Positions 55,148 to 63,075 of a DNA stretch of 64,000 nucleotides are shown here, piece by piece; position 1 is the first letter of the stretch, and every line of letters starts with the position of its first letter. The notes under the pieces are model-generated. The model did not search any database and was not told where the DNA came from. It saw only the letters and a program-made list of their open reading frames with translations. This stretch comes from an uncultured Lachnospiraceae bacterium. Lineage in GTDB: Bacteria; Bacillota; Clostridia; Lachnospirales; Lachnospiraceae. The position numbers and the translations under genes are program-made. The stretch covers positions 37,346-101,345 of the forward strand of contig CAJUJG010000003.1 of NCBI GenBank assembly GCA_910586715.1, read 5' to 3'.

Positions 55148-55229
55148 AAAGGCGCCTTGGGAATTCCTGTTTCCCAAAGCGCCTTTGCTTTATGTGCCTT
55201 ATCCTACCACCATGCGTTTTGATTGTCAA
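55148..55229 (-). promoter_or_regulatory. amt promoter followed at once by a terminator-like hairpin
   Basis: On the minus strand TTGACA (55224-55229) and TAGGAT (55201-55206) have a 17-base spacer. The predicted start is near 55194. A 16-bp stem (55171-55186 with 55148-55163, one G-T pair) follows within about 10 bases, ending in TTTTTGGG before the amt ribosome site. A terminator in this place would block its own gene unless it is antiterminated. The rest of 55112-55347 holds no gene. Confidence 0.7.
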
Positions 55230-55347
55230 ATTTATTTTTGTCAAAAGTTTATAACCATATCGAAAACACGTTCTTTTATGCGTAATGCCATACAAATTGT
55301 GCGTTCGTTTTTTATATTTTTTCCCAAAATACTGCCAGTTTTTGACA

Positions 55348-56097
55348 TTATGCCTCACAAACGTAGCACACAAGCTCCCGTTCTATGATTTTATTGCCAA
55401 AGTTTTTTTCATCGGTCTGCAGCCCCGGCAGTCGCACGTTCCCTGTCCTGATAAAACCAAGCCTGCCGCACAGCCGTATTGACGCGGTGTTTTCCTCATT
55501 CACAAAGGCAAAAAAACGCGTAACGCCAAGCACGCTTACTCCGTACGAAAACACTGCTTTACACGCCTCATACGCGTAACCGCGGTGCTGATACTCCGCA
55601 CCAAGCATAAACCCAAGCTCCAGCCCGTCAAACCCTTCCTTATACTCGAGTCCCACACGCCCGATAACCGCACCGCTCTCCTTTTGCACAATTACCCACA
55701 TGCCATAGCCGTAAAAATGATACACATTTTCAATATAAGCTTTTGTGTATTCCACTTCCTGCTGCGGTTCAGGAAAAAGCGGCTCCATGTATTTCGTAAC
55801 GCCTTCGCCACCGTACAGCTCATACAGACGCGGTACGTCATCTACCGTAATTTCGCGAATTCTAAGGCGCGTTGTCTCGGCAATCTCCCACGGAAGACCG
55901 CGAAAACGCCGATACACCCTGTCTTTATATGCATCGTCAATATCCTCTGCGTTTTCGACACAGTATGCACCGTTTGGGAATGTCTGCCCCTTATTTTTTT
56001 CATTTAATACCACAATGTATGGAATGTTCTGTTTGGCATAATCGGCTGCCTGTATTGGCGAGTCGGTTATTTTTACATCAATTTTTTCTGTGCTCAT
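55348..56097 (-). CDS. GNAT acetyltransferase with N-terminal HAD-like tail
   Basis: 249 residues. Residues about 75-245 are a RimJ/RimL-type GNAT fold: RLRIREIT, IGRVGLEYKEG, LGFMLGAEYQHRGYAYEAC (AcCoA site) and NTASIRLCGRLGF. The first 70 residues look like the end of a HAD phosphatase (ITDSPIQAADYAKQNIPYIVV, then FPNGAYCVENAEDID). The acceptor is unknown. It is upstream of amt on the same strand but separate from it by the amt promoter. Confidence 0.85.
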   Translation of the reverse strand: MSTEKIDVKITDSPIQAADYAKQNIPYIVVLNEKNKGQTFPNGAYCVENAEDIDDAYKDRVYRRFRGLPWEIAETTRLRIREITVDDVPRLYELYGGEGVTKYMEPLFPEPQQEVEYTKAYIENVYHFYGYGMWVIVQKESGAVIGRVGLEYKEGFDGLELGFMLGAEYQHRGYAYEACKAVFSYGVSVLGVTRFFAFVNEENTASIRLCGRLGFIRTGNVRLPGLQTDEKNFGNKIIERELVCYVCEA

Positions 56098-56279
56098 GTC
56101 TGATTACCCGTCCAAAATGTATCGTTTCCGTCCTACTAAACAATATCGTATCACCATTGTTTCTTGTATACAAGGATTTTACGAAATTTTTTCAAAAAGG
56201 ACGTTTTTTACTTTACTATCCGCTTTTTTTATCTTATCATAATAGGGATTACAAATTTTAGGAAAAGGAGCGTACAAGC

Positions 56280-56801
56280 ATGGCACAAAATCCAGTTGTT
56301 ACAATCGAAATGGAAAACGGGGACAAAATCAAAGCGGAGCTTTATCCGGAAATCGCCCCCAATACGGTGAATAATTTTTTAAGTCTGATTCAGGACGGGT
56401 ACTATAACGGGTTAATTTTTCACAGAGTCATCAATGGTTTTATGATACAGGGCGGCTGCCCTGAAGGTTCGGGAATGGGAGGTCCGGGGTATTCGATTAA
56501 GGGTGAATTTTCTGAAAACGGTTTTGAGAATAACTTAAAGCATACAGAAGGCGTCCTGTCAATGGCACGGAGCATGATGCCGGATTCGGCGGGAAGCCAG
56601 TTTTTCATTATGCACAAGACAAGCCCGCATCTTGACGGCGCTTATGCGGCATTTGGGAAAGTGATCGAAGGTATGGACATCGTGGACAAAATTGCGACGA
56701 GCAATACGGATTATTCGGACAGACCGCTCGAAGAACAGAAAATGAAAACAGTGACCGCGGAAACGTTTGGTGTTGAATATCCAAAGCCGGAGCGATGCTA
56801 A
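56280..56801 (+). CDS. Cyclophilin-type peptidylprolyl isomerase
   Basis: 173 residues, cytoplasmic. Cyclophilin core FHRVINGFMIQGGCP, GSQFFIMH, LDGAYAAFGKVIEGMD; the active-site Arg (FHR), Phe/Met and Gln are conserved. It isomerises Xaa-Pro bonds. AAAGGAG is about 9 bases before the ATG. The stop codon lies in the loop of the terminator at 56789-56812. Confidence 0.95.
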   Translation: MAQNPVVTIEMENGDKIKAELYPEIAPNTVNNFLSLIQDGYYNGLIFHRVINGFMIQGGCPEGSGMGGPGYSIKGEFSENGFENNLKHTEGVLSMARSMMPDSAGSQFFIMHKTSPHLDGAYAAFGKVIEGMDIVDKIATSNTDYSDRPLEEQKMKTVTAETFGVEYPKPERC

Positions 56802-56812
56802 TGCATCGCTCC
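56789..56812. terminator. Terminator overlapping the cyclophilin stop
   Basis: GGAGCGATGC (56789-56798) pairs with 56803-56812; the loop TAAT contains the stop codon. It separates the convergent cyclophilin and PsiE-like genes. T-run is weak on both strands. Confidence 0.6.
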
Positions 56813-56822
56813 AAAGCATGTC

Positions 56823-57218
56823 TCAGGACTTTTTTTCCGTATCCTTCCCTTCCCCGAAACCGTGCAGATACTGACGCACAAGGCATAAAACCGCAATGCT
56901 GATTACGGACACAAAGTCCTCATAAGGCGTCGTATCGACCACAATCATATGCCTTGCTACCAGGAAAATAATAACCTCTATCACATTATCCGCACTTGGG
57001 CGAAACAGCATCTGTAAGAATTCAATTCCGATTACAATCATAAAAATGTTATCCAAATAGTGCTGAAACGTACCAATATCTTCCAATAGTTCTTTAAAAA
57101 CCGTGCCATCCTTAAAAAACGAAATTAATGCGAGGAGAATGCCAACCATTACAAGGACCGCTACCACCAGCTCCAAGATTCTGCAGGTCTTTTGTATCAA
57201 TGCTTCAAATCTTTTCAT
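56823..57218 (-). CDS. PsiE-like membrane protein
   Basis: 131 residues from the ATG at 57218 (GGAGGA about 6 bases upstream). Four hydrophobic segments: LELVVAVLVMVGILLALI, NIFMIVIGIEFLQML, NVIEVIIFLVARHMIV and VISIAVLCLVRQYL. It matches the PsiE (phosphate-starvation-inducible) family of small membrane proteins with unknown function; the REYL-like and Arg-His segments are conserved. Confidence 0.6.
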   Translation of the reverse strand: MKRFEALIQKTCRILELVVAVLVMVGILLALISFFKDGTVFKELLEDIGTFQHYLDNIFMIVIGIEFLQMLFRPSADNVIEVIIFLVARHMIVVDTTPYEDFVSVISIAVLCLVRQYLHGFGEGKDTEKKS

Positions 57219-57297
57219 ATATCTTCCTCCGTCGTTTGGCTCATTTCTGCTGTTCATTCGGACGCAAACAGGACTTCATCGTTTCATACAACGCAAA

Positions 57298-58998
57298 TTA
57301 TTCACCCAATGGGCAGAATACCATTTGGTATCCCTGTGAAATCATAATGTAGAGGGACTCCGCATTTTCTGCTATTTCTTCCGGCAGCTGGAAGACCAGT
57401 TCGCCCTCCTTGGACTCTCCAGGATCCAAGAATGTGTCAACCAAACAACTGTCAAGCGTTATGACATCCACGCACTGGTACAAATTCTCATGGGAAGAAT
57501 CGGTGAGCAAGATAAACGTATCCTCTTCCGTATTGCCCACAGACGGAATAAACGTATTTCTTTCAGTCCCTGTATTGGTAACCGTAAATCGTACCCTGGC
57601 ATACTGGTATCCCGGATCCGCCGTATACATCCATATGCCCTCCGTAAAGCTTTCCACAATTTCACTATTGTGGTATACAATCTCCCAACCGCCCAAGGAA
57701 ACAGGCTCTTCGGGCAAGAATTCCGTATTGCCCCCAAGATGGTCAACGAGCGAGGCATACGCCTCAGGGGTATTTGCATTTTGATAAATAAAGTACAGCG
57801 TATCCGCCTGCGTCAGTACAGGGTATTCAGGGGAATCGTCAGAATATTCAGTAAAAATCGTGGATGGAGGCGTCTCTATTACATTGCCCAAATGCCGTAG
57901 AAACGTACCGGTTCCCGCCTCATACAAGTCAATCGATGTACTGGAACGGACTTGCTGTACATCGGATGCTGTTTGGGATGTAATTTGATAAAAATCCCCA
58001 TATTCGTACGAGGGCGTCAAGACGAGATAATAGTCCGCATCATCCATGGACTTTGGATACTCCTCTTCGGACAGTCCCAGCATGAAATCTCCTAAGATCC
58101 TCAAAGCCGTAGGAGAGTCCTTAAATTCCTCCACATAGGGATTGCGGTAAAACGCGACAACCTTTCTGCCTTCCAGCTCGATTGTCTCTGGCAGATTACT
58201 TTCATCAGGCTCTTTTAAATCCAATGGTTCATCAACCGTAATCGCCAAACCTGTAGTGTAATAACTACCCTTGCCAAGCGTTGACGAAGACTGCAGACTA
58301 TCTTTGCCGTACTCCGCCTCCAATTCAGGCAGCAGGGAATTCCGCAGAACGCTGATATAAGCAATAGCATCTTCCGATGTATCCGTTTCTATGCAATAAG
58401 GGTCTTGACTGTCATAAAAAAAATGATAAATCCAATCACTGCTTTCCCATTCGTCAAAATATCCCGCTGTCCGCAGTTCCTCCACATATGATAACAGACT
58501 AGGAGGATGACGCTCCACCCATTGATCAATCGCCTCCCTCCAAAGAACGCCATGTACGCTATCCTCCGGCATAATGTTTAAAAGGTTTGCCAATGTATTT
58601 CCATCAATTTGTTCTGCCGTCTCAAACAGAGCCTGAAAACAGTCGCGAGGATAAAACGCCGTGTCAAAGGCAGCGGCAAATTCTTCCGCCTCAGTATTTA
58701 CTTTGGCAAGAATGCTTTCTGCATATACGGAAGCATCAGCACCGCCTTGGCGGTCTATTTCGCATAAAAGAATCGTTGCCTGAAGCTGCTGGCGCAATGT
58801 ACTGTCTGCAGAAGCTGCTTCCTCCTGCAAAGCGGCGAGATCCATGCTGTCAGACTGCTCCTTTACATACATTCCCAGGCTTTCTATCTGTGTCATGGAA
58901 GCCCAGTACTTTTCTGTCATGGTTTCCTTTTGACTTTGGCAAGCCGATAATGAGAACAGTATAAAGCAAAGTGTTACTGTCAATATTTTTTTCTTCAT
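57298..58998 (-). CDS. Large lipoprotein of unknown function
   Basis: About 566 residues from the ATG at 58998 (GAGG 7 bases upstream); the frame to 59091 lacks a site. Lipoprotein signal ending LSAC. The mature part is acidic, with a helical region at about 30-130 and a beta-rich C-terminus (RVRFTVTNTGTERNTFIPSV) that resembles an extracellular Ig-like or DUF4352-type domain. No family recognised. It converges on no gene and is 80 bases upstream of the PsiE-like gene. Confidence 0.7.
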   Translation of the reverse strand: MKKKILTVTLCFILFSLSACQSQKETMTEKYWASMTQIESLGMYVKEQSDSMDLAALQEEAASADSTLRQQLQATILLCEIDRQGGADASVYAESILAKVNTEAEEFAAAFDTAFYPRDCFQALFETAEQIDGNTLANLLNIMPEDSVHGVLWREAIDQWVERHPPSLLSYVEELRTAGYFDEWESSDWIYHFFYDSQDPYCIETDTSEDAIAYISVLRNSLLPELEAEYGKDSLQSSSTLGKGSYYTTGLAITVDEPLDLKEPDESNLPETIELEGRKVVAFYRNPYVEEFKDSPTALRILGDFMLGLSEEEYPKSMDDADYYLVLTPSYEYGDFYQITSQTASDVQQVRSSTSIDLYEAGTGTFLRHLGNVIETPPSTIFTEYSDDSPEYPVLTQADTLYFIYQNANTPEAYASLVDHLGGNTEFLPEEPVSLGGWEIVYHNSEIVESFTEGIWMYTADPGYQYARVRFTVTNTGTERNTFIPSVGNTEEDTFILLTDSSHENLYQCVDVITLDSCLVDTFLDPGESKEGELVFQLPEEIAENAESLYIMISQGYQMVFCPLGE

Positions 58999-59313
58999 AT
59001 TAACCTCATTTCTGCACATACTTCTGCATATGACGAATTTATACCCCGTATATGCAACAGTAAATCCATTTAGCATTTGTAATATCTTCATTATACTTCA
59101 TGCCAAAAACCGTGTCAACGTAAGGGATTCAGTAGAACTCTCCCTGTTAATTTTTTCACGTTCACAAATCGTTCATATTTTCTTGAAAAATTATTCAATA
59201 AAAAAACATTGTTTAGACATTTTAATTCATTATACTAATATCATAAGGCGGGACACAAAAACGCCTGAATGACAAACGATAATAATACTTAATTAATAAC
59301 TTTTTCATAATAA

Positions 59314-59343
59314 ATGCCAAGTAGTCGACAGATTACTTGGCAT
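59314..59343. terminator. 10-bp perfect hairpin in the divergent region
   Basis: ATGCCAAGTA (59314-59323) pairs with TACTTGGCAT (59334-59343), loop 10 bases, followed by CCTCCCTTTT. It may end an upstream leader or small RNA. Confidence 0.5.
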
Positions 59344-59429
59344 CCTCCCTTTTATGGCACAAATCCTCTTGTTTAGGGCGATATTTTTATCAATATTTTA
59401 CAAAATTTTAATAAATATGCATTTTTTTC

Positions 59430-59523
59430 TTGCATACTTGCGAAAAAACATGTATAAATATAATATAAAAGAATATTCCACAGAAGACGCAGCGACGCGC
59501 CGATTATGGAATATTCTTTTTTT
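59430..59523 (+). promoter_or_regulatory. Symporter promoter followed at once by a terminator-like hairpin
   Basis: TTGCAT (59430-59435) and TATAAA (59453-59458) with a 17-base spacer; an overlapping pair TTGCGA/TAATAT is also possible. A 14-bp perfect stem AAAAGAATATTCCA (59467-59480) with 59507-59520 starts within about 10 bases of the predicted transcription start, and TTT follows. A 26-base loop with GACGC repeats lies between. Layout is the same as at amt. Confidence 0.65.
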
Positions 59524-59571
59524 GTGAAACACAGGTTCCAAAACGACAAAAGGAGATAGGAGGAATTTAAA

Positions 59572-61125
59572 TTGATACTTGATTTGATAGCAAACGTAAA
59601 CGGCGCCATAAACGGCGTGGTGTGGGGCATTCCCATGCTGGTCCTGATTATCGGTACCGGTATTTATCTGACGGTGCGCACGAAGTTTTTCCAGTTGACA
59701 CGCGCAGGACATGTCGGCGAAAACACTATCGGCGGTGTGTTTAAAAAAGGGCACAGCGTCAAAAATTCCAGTGAGAAAGCATCTATTTCGCAGTTTCAGG
59801 CGCTCTGCACGGCGCTTGCCGCAACAATCGGTGTCGGCAATATTGCGGGAGTTGCTGCCGCAATCGCTGCCGGCGGACCCGGAACGATTTTTTGGATGTG
59901 GCTTTCGGCATTCTTTGGCATGATGACAAACTACTCGGAAAACGTGCTTGGTATTTATTATAGAAGAAAGAACAGTCACGGCGAATGGTGCGGAGGCGCA
60001 ATGTACTACCTGCGCGACGGTCTTGGTTCCAAAAACGGCTGCTCGGTGATTGGTAAAGTCCTTGCCGTGTTGTTTTCTCTGTTCTGCATTCTCGCATCAT
60101 TCGGTATCGGAAACATGAGTCAGGTCAACACGATTTCAAGCAACATTACATCCGTATTCAAAATTGAGGCGCTCAACCGCACACTGATGTTCGGTTCTAC
60201 GGAAATTAATCTCTATGCGCTGATTGTCGGCATTGTTTTAATGATACTTGCAGGTCTTGTTGTCGTCGGCGGCATCAAGCGTATTGCACAGGTGACGGAA
60301 AAGATCGTTCCGTTTATGGCGTGTGCATACATTCTCGGAGCGCTTGTTATTTTCATTATCAACATCGGAAAAATCGGCGAAGTATTTACGTCCATCTTTT
60401 CATTCGCGTTCGGTTTCCGCGCACTCGGCGGTGCGGCAATCGGTCTTGCAGTGAAAAATGCGGTGACATGGGGCTTTAAGCGCGGTGTGTTCTCAAATGA
60501 GGCAGGACTTGGTTCCTCTGTTATGGTGCACTCGGCATCGAACGTTGTGGAGCCTGTGAAGCAGGGAATGTGGGGTATTTTCGAGGTTTTCGCGGACACG
60601 ATTGTCGTTTGTACGCTCACGGCGTTCTCAATTCTCTCAACAGGATTAATTGACTTACATACGGGTGAAATGCTTTCCGCAAATGAGCAGACTGCACTTG
60701 TGAGCGAGGCGTTTGGAACGGTATTTAATTTTGGAAGTGTCAATGTCGGCGGTATTTTTATCGCAATCGCCGTTCTGCTCTTCGCGTTTTCAACGGTGCT
60801 AGGCTGGAGCTACTATGGCACAAAGGCGTGGGAATTTTTATTTGGCACAAAGGCGACGATTATCTATAAGGTTGTTTTCGTGGTATTTATCGTGTTCGGC
60901 GCAACGATGAACCTTGACCTTGCGTGGGATATTTCGGATACGTTCAATGGTCTGATGGCGCTCCCCAACCTGATTGGCGTGCTGGTGCTCTCAGGAACGG
61001 TAATTAAGATTACAAACAACTACGTGGCGCGCATTTTTAAGGGTTCTAAGGAAAAACCGATGATTTCCGCATTTGAGGATATTCAGAAAGAACAGGAAAT
61101 CAAGCTTGCACAGGAGCAGGATTAA
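59572..61125 (+). CDS. Alanine/glycine:Na+ symporter
   Basis: 517 residues, AGCS family. Signature ATIGVGNIAGVAAAI plus TNYSENVLGIYYR, GGAMYYLRDGLG and FSNEAGLGSS. About 10-11 membrane segments. It imports alanine or glycine with Na+. The start codon is TTG at 59572 with GGAGGA about 8 bases upstream. Glycine riboswitches often precede such genes, but none is visible here; instead there is a hairpin. Confidence 0.95.
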   Translation: MILDLIANVNGAINGVVWGIPMLVLIIGTGIYLTVRTKFFQLTRAGHVGENTIGGVFKKGHSVKNSSEKASISQFQALCTALAATIGVGNIAGVAAAIAAGGPGTIFWMWLSAFFGMMTNYSENVLGIYYRRKNSHGEWCGGAMYYLRDGLGSKNGCSVIGKVLAVLFSLFCILASFGIGNMSQVNTISSNITSVFKIEALNRTLMFGSTEINLYALIVGIVLMILAGLVVVGGIKRIAQVTEKIVPFMACAYILGALVIFIINIGKIGEVFTSIFSFAFGFRALGGAAIGLAVKNAVTWGFKRGVFSNEAGLGSSVMVHSASNVVEPVKQGMWGIFEVFADTIVVCTLTAFSILSTGLIDLHTGEMLSANEQTALVSEAFGTVFNFGSVNVGGIFIAIAVLLFAFSTVLGWSYYGTKAWEFLFGTKATIIYKVVFVVFIVFGATMNLDLAWDISDTFNGLMALPNLIGVLVLSGTVIKITNNYVARIFKGSKEKPMISAFEDIQKEQEIKLAQEQD

Positions 61126-61152
61126 ATCTATATAGATGATAATTTGAATCAA

Positions 61153-61200
61153 AGAGGGTTACTTAAACCATAATCCGCTTACTGGTTTAAGTAACCCTCT
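61153..61200. terminator. 18-bp perfect hairpin after the symporter
   Basis: AGAGGGTTACTTAAACCA (61153-61170) pairs with 61183-61200. It also faces the HEPN gene stop (61263), so it probably serves both convergent transcripts. Confidence 0.8.
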
Positions 61201-61262
61201 AAAATTTTATATACCTTATCATTTAGCATACAATAATATTAGCATTTTTATTATGAACAAGT

Positions 61263-61991
61263 TCACTTTTTTATTTTAAAACGTTCCGTTTTTAAATATT
61301 CACCTACAGTATCTATCAATTCCTCCAAAAAAGAAGAAATAAATTTTACATATTTTTCAAAATCCTTAATACTGTCATTTCTTACTGCCTCGACAAACGA
61401 AACCGCCCCATGTGCAAGATTGTTGCGATTCTCCTTAATACTGCCTAAAATATCAGGTCTAAAATTCTGACTATCCGTTTTTATTTTAATTCCATGTGAC
61501 TCAAATGTTTCCTTTATTGACACACCGTCTAAATTACCTGCCGGCAAGGACTCTCTTGCATGTATGTCTAATGTTTTATTACACAAAACTTTTTCTATTA
61601 TTTCTTCATTTTTTCTGATGAATGTATTAAAGTTTGCATTTGGATCCCGCGCCGCTTTTAATATTGTTTCTCTCCATAGCCTTCTAATCGAATCATTCAC
61701 ATCTCTATAAGATAATTTCTGCATTCGAATTTCATCATAAATGCAATCTATTAATCCCGACACTGTATATTCTATAATGTTGTATAACATTAATGACACA
61801 TTCGACTTCAAAATATTAATCAATTCCTGATATGATAACGTTATTTTATTATTACCTGTATAGAAAAAGTCATCAAAAGACAATTCCTCTTCGTCCGGCA
61901 TTATTTCCTTTTTTTCCAAAAAGAACATTAATTCAATAAATTTTTCAATTTCCCTTTTTCTGTTTTCATATGTATCTTTTAATGCTATCAT
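61263..61991 (-). CDS. HEPN-like nuclease (MAE_28990/MAE_18760 family)
   Basis: 242 residues, helical. The HEPN signature is R-x4-H: Arg189 to His194 in RNNLAHG, with preceding polar residues. The early part (ELINILKSNVSLMLYNIIEYT, then SGLIDCIYDEI) resembles the MAE_28990-type HEPN proteins. HEPN proteins are metal-independent RNases used as toxins in defence and toxin-antitoxin systems. Its start follows the DUF262 stop by 4 bases, so it is translationally coupled. The DNA is clearly AT-rich compared with the symporter next to it. Confidence 0.8.
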   Translation of the reverse strand: MIALKDTYENRKREIEKFIELMFFLEKKEIMPDEEELSFDDFFYTGNNKITLSYQELINILKSNVSLMLYNIIEYTVSGLIDCIYDEIRMQKLSYRDVNDSIRRLWRETILKAARDPNANFNTFIRKNEEIIEKVLCNKTLDIHARESLPAGNLDGVSIKETFESHGIKIKTDSQNFRPDILGSIKENRNNLAHGAVSFVEAVRNDSIKDFEKYVKFISSFLEELIDTVGEYLKTERFKIKK

Positions 61992-61995
61992 TCAT

Positions 61996-63075
61996 CTACT
62001 CACTTAATAATTTATTTTTAACAAATTCAATTCGTCTCTTTAATTTACTTTTATTATTGGCTGCGTCAGATTTTGTAATCATTGAAAATTCGTCTTCATC
62101 AATCCATGCATTATCAGAAATCTCCAAATTTGGATTTTGTTGCAATGCAAGTGTAATTCCAACTGAAAGTGCTTCAAAACGTGCCCTAGGCGTTGATTTA
62201 GATTTTTCTTTTTTCCTAAATCCTCTGTTCCCCAAATAGCTTTCTGCAAAATCAAGCATGCTTTGAAACCTATTTTCATAAGCATCTTCTTGACTTGATA
62301 CTTCCCATAACCCATTCATATTCTCAATATATTTATCAATATATTGTGCAACATTTCCCGTATAATCAGGAAAATTCTCATCATACTTATCTGAATAAGC
62401 AAAAAAACGTGATACTAATTCTATACCTTCATAACGCTTCTCTGTTTCCTCACTTCTTGGTGCCAGCATGTTAAATTTTTCGTTTTTAGAACATTTACTT
62501 AAAAATGCCATAAATTTACCATCAATAGAGCCTCTCCTGGTTTCTGAAGGTTTTGCATGCCGTCCTCCCGTGTTTATTCTTTTAAAAATCTCCTGTCTGA
62601 CTTTTTCTGTAGTACCCTCCTCTAAAAACACAACACGAATAGTAGTATTTTCAAACTTTCTTTGCACTGCAGGATCAAAATCATTAAAGCAAAAACCATT
62701 CGATTCTGTCAAAATCTCCAATCCATTCAATGTCAAATCTCCTTGCACAAATTCAACCAAAGTTTGTGTCCGTTGTGCTCCGTCAACGATCTCTATCCGC
62801 CCGTCCTTTGTATCTGAAAAAAACATAAACGGAATCGGTAAACCCATCAAAACAGATTCAATAAAAAAACATTTATCTTTTTCATTCCAAATAAAATTTC
62901 TTTGATAATCCAAAGGAACATAAAGGTCCCCATGTTCAAACATCTGCTTTAAATATCCGATAACATAATCTCTAGTATCATACTTTACATCCTGTTTCTT
63001 TGCGCTTATCTGCTGTGAAGACTTTACAATATCCTCCTCCATCTTCGTACAAATCCCCTTCTCTATCATAATCAT
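61996..63075 (-). CDS. DUF262 domain protein
   Basis: 359 residues. The DUF262 signature is present: LDYQRNFIWN, LMGLPIPFMFF and VDGAQRTQTL (DGxQR 98-102). The fold is ParB/Srx-like and hydrolyses NTPs or nicks DNA in GmrS/BrxU-type enzymes. The DUF1524 HNH domain usual in GmrSD is absent; instead the separate HEPN gene follows. It begins at the stop of the methyltransferase gene (TGA ATG) with AAAGG inside the end of that gene; ATG 63069 is an alternative start. Confidence 0.88.
   Translation of the reverse strand: MIMIEKGICTKMEEDIVKSSQQISAKKQDVKYDTRDYVIGYLKQMFEHGDLYVPLDYQRNFIWNEKDKCFFIESVLMGLPIPFMFFSDTKDGRIEIVDGAQRTQTLVEFVQGDLTLNGLEILTESNGFCFNDFDPAVQRKFENTTIRVVFLEEGTTEKVRQEIFKRINTGGRHAKPSETRRGSIDGKFMAFLSKCSKNEKFNMLAPRSEETEKRYEGIELVSRFFAYSDKYDENFPDYTGNVAQYIDKYIENMNGLWEVSSQEDAYENRFQSMLDFAESYLGNRGFRKKEKSKSTPRARFEALSVGITLALQQNPNLEISDNAWIDEDEFSMITKSDAANNKSKLKRRIEFVKNKLLSE

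Larger units (their letters stand above)
58999..59571. other. Divergent intergenic region, 573 bases, with hairpins and no gene
   Basis: Between the lipoprotein and symporter genes. It holds a possible promoter (TTGTTT and TATACT near 59210-59235), a small stem GGCG/CGCC near 59248-59264, the hairpin 59314-59323 with 59334-59343, and the symporter promoter and attenuator at 59430-59523. I see no open frame with a ribosome site and no known riboswitch core. Confidence 0.6.

Noticed and set aside
59000..59571. Glycine riboswitch before the symporter gene
   Set aside because: No tandem glycine aptamer core can be traced; only a simple hairpin is present.
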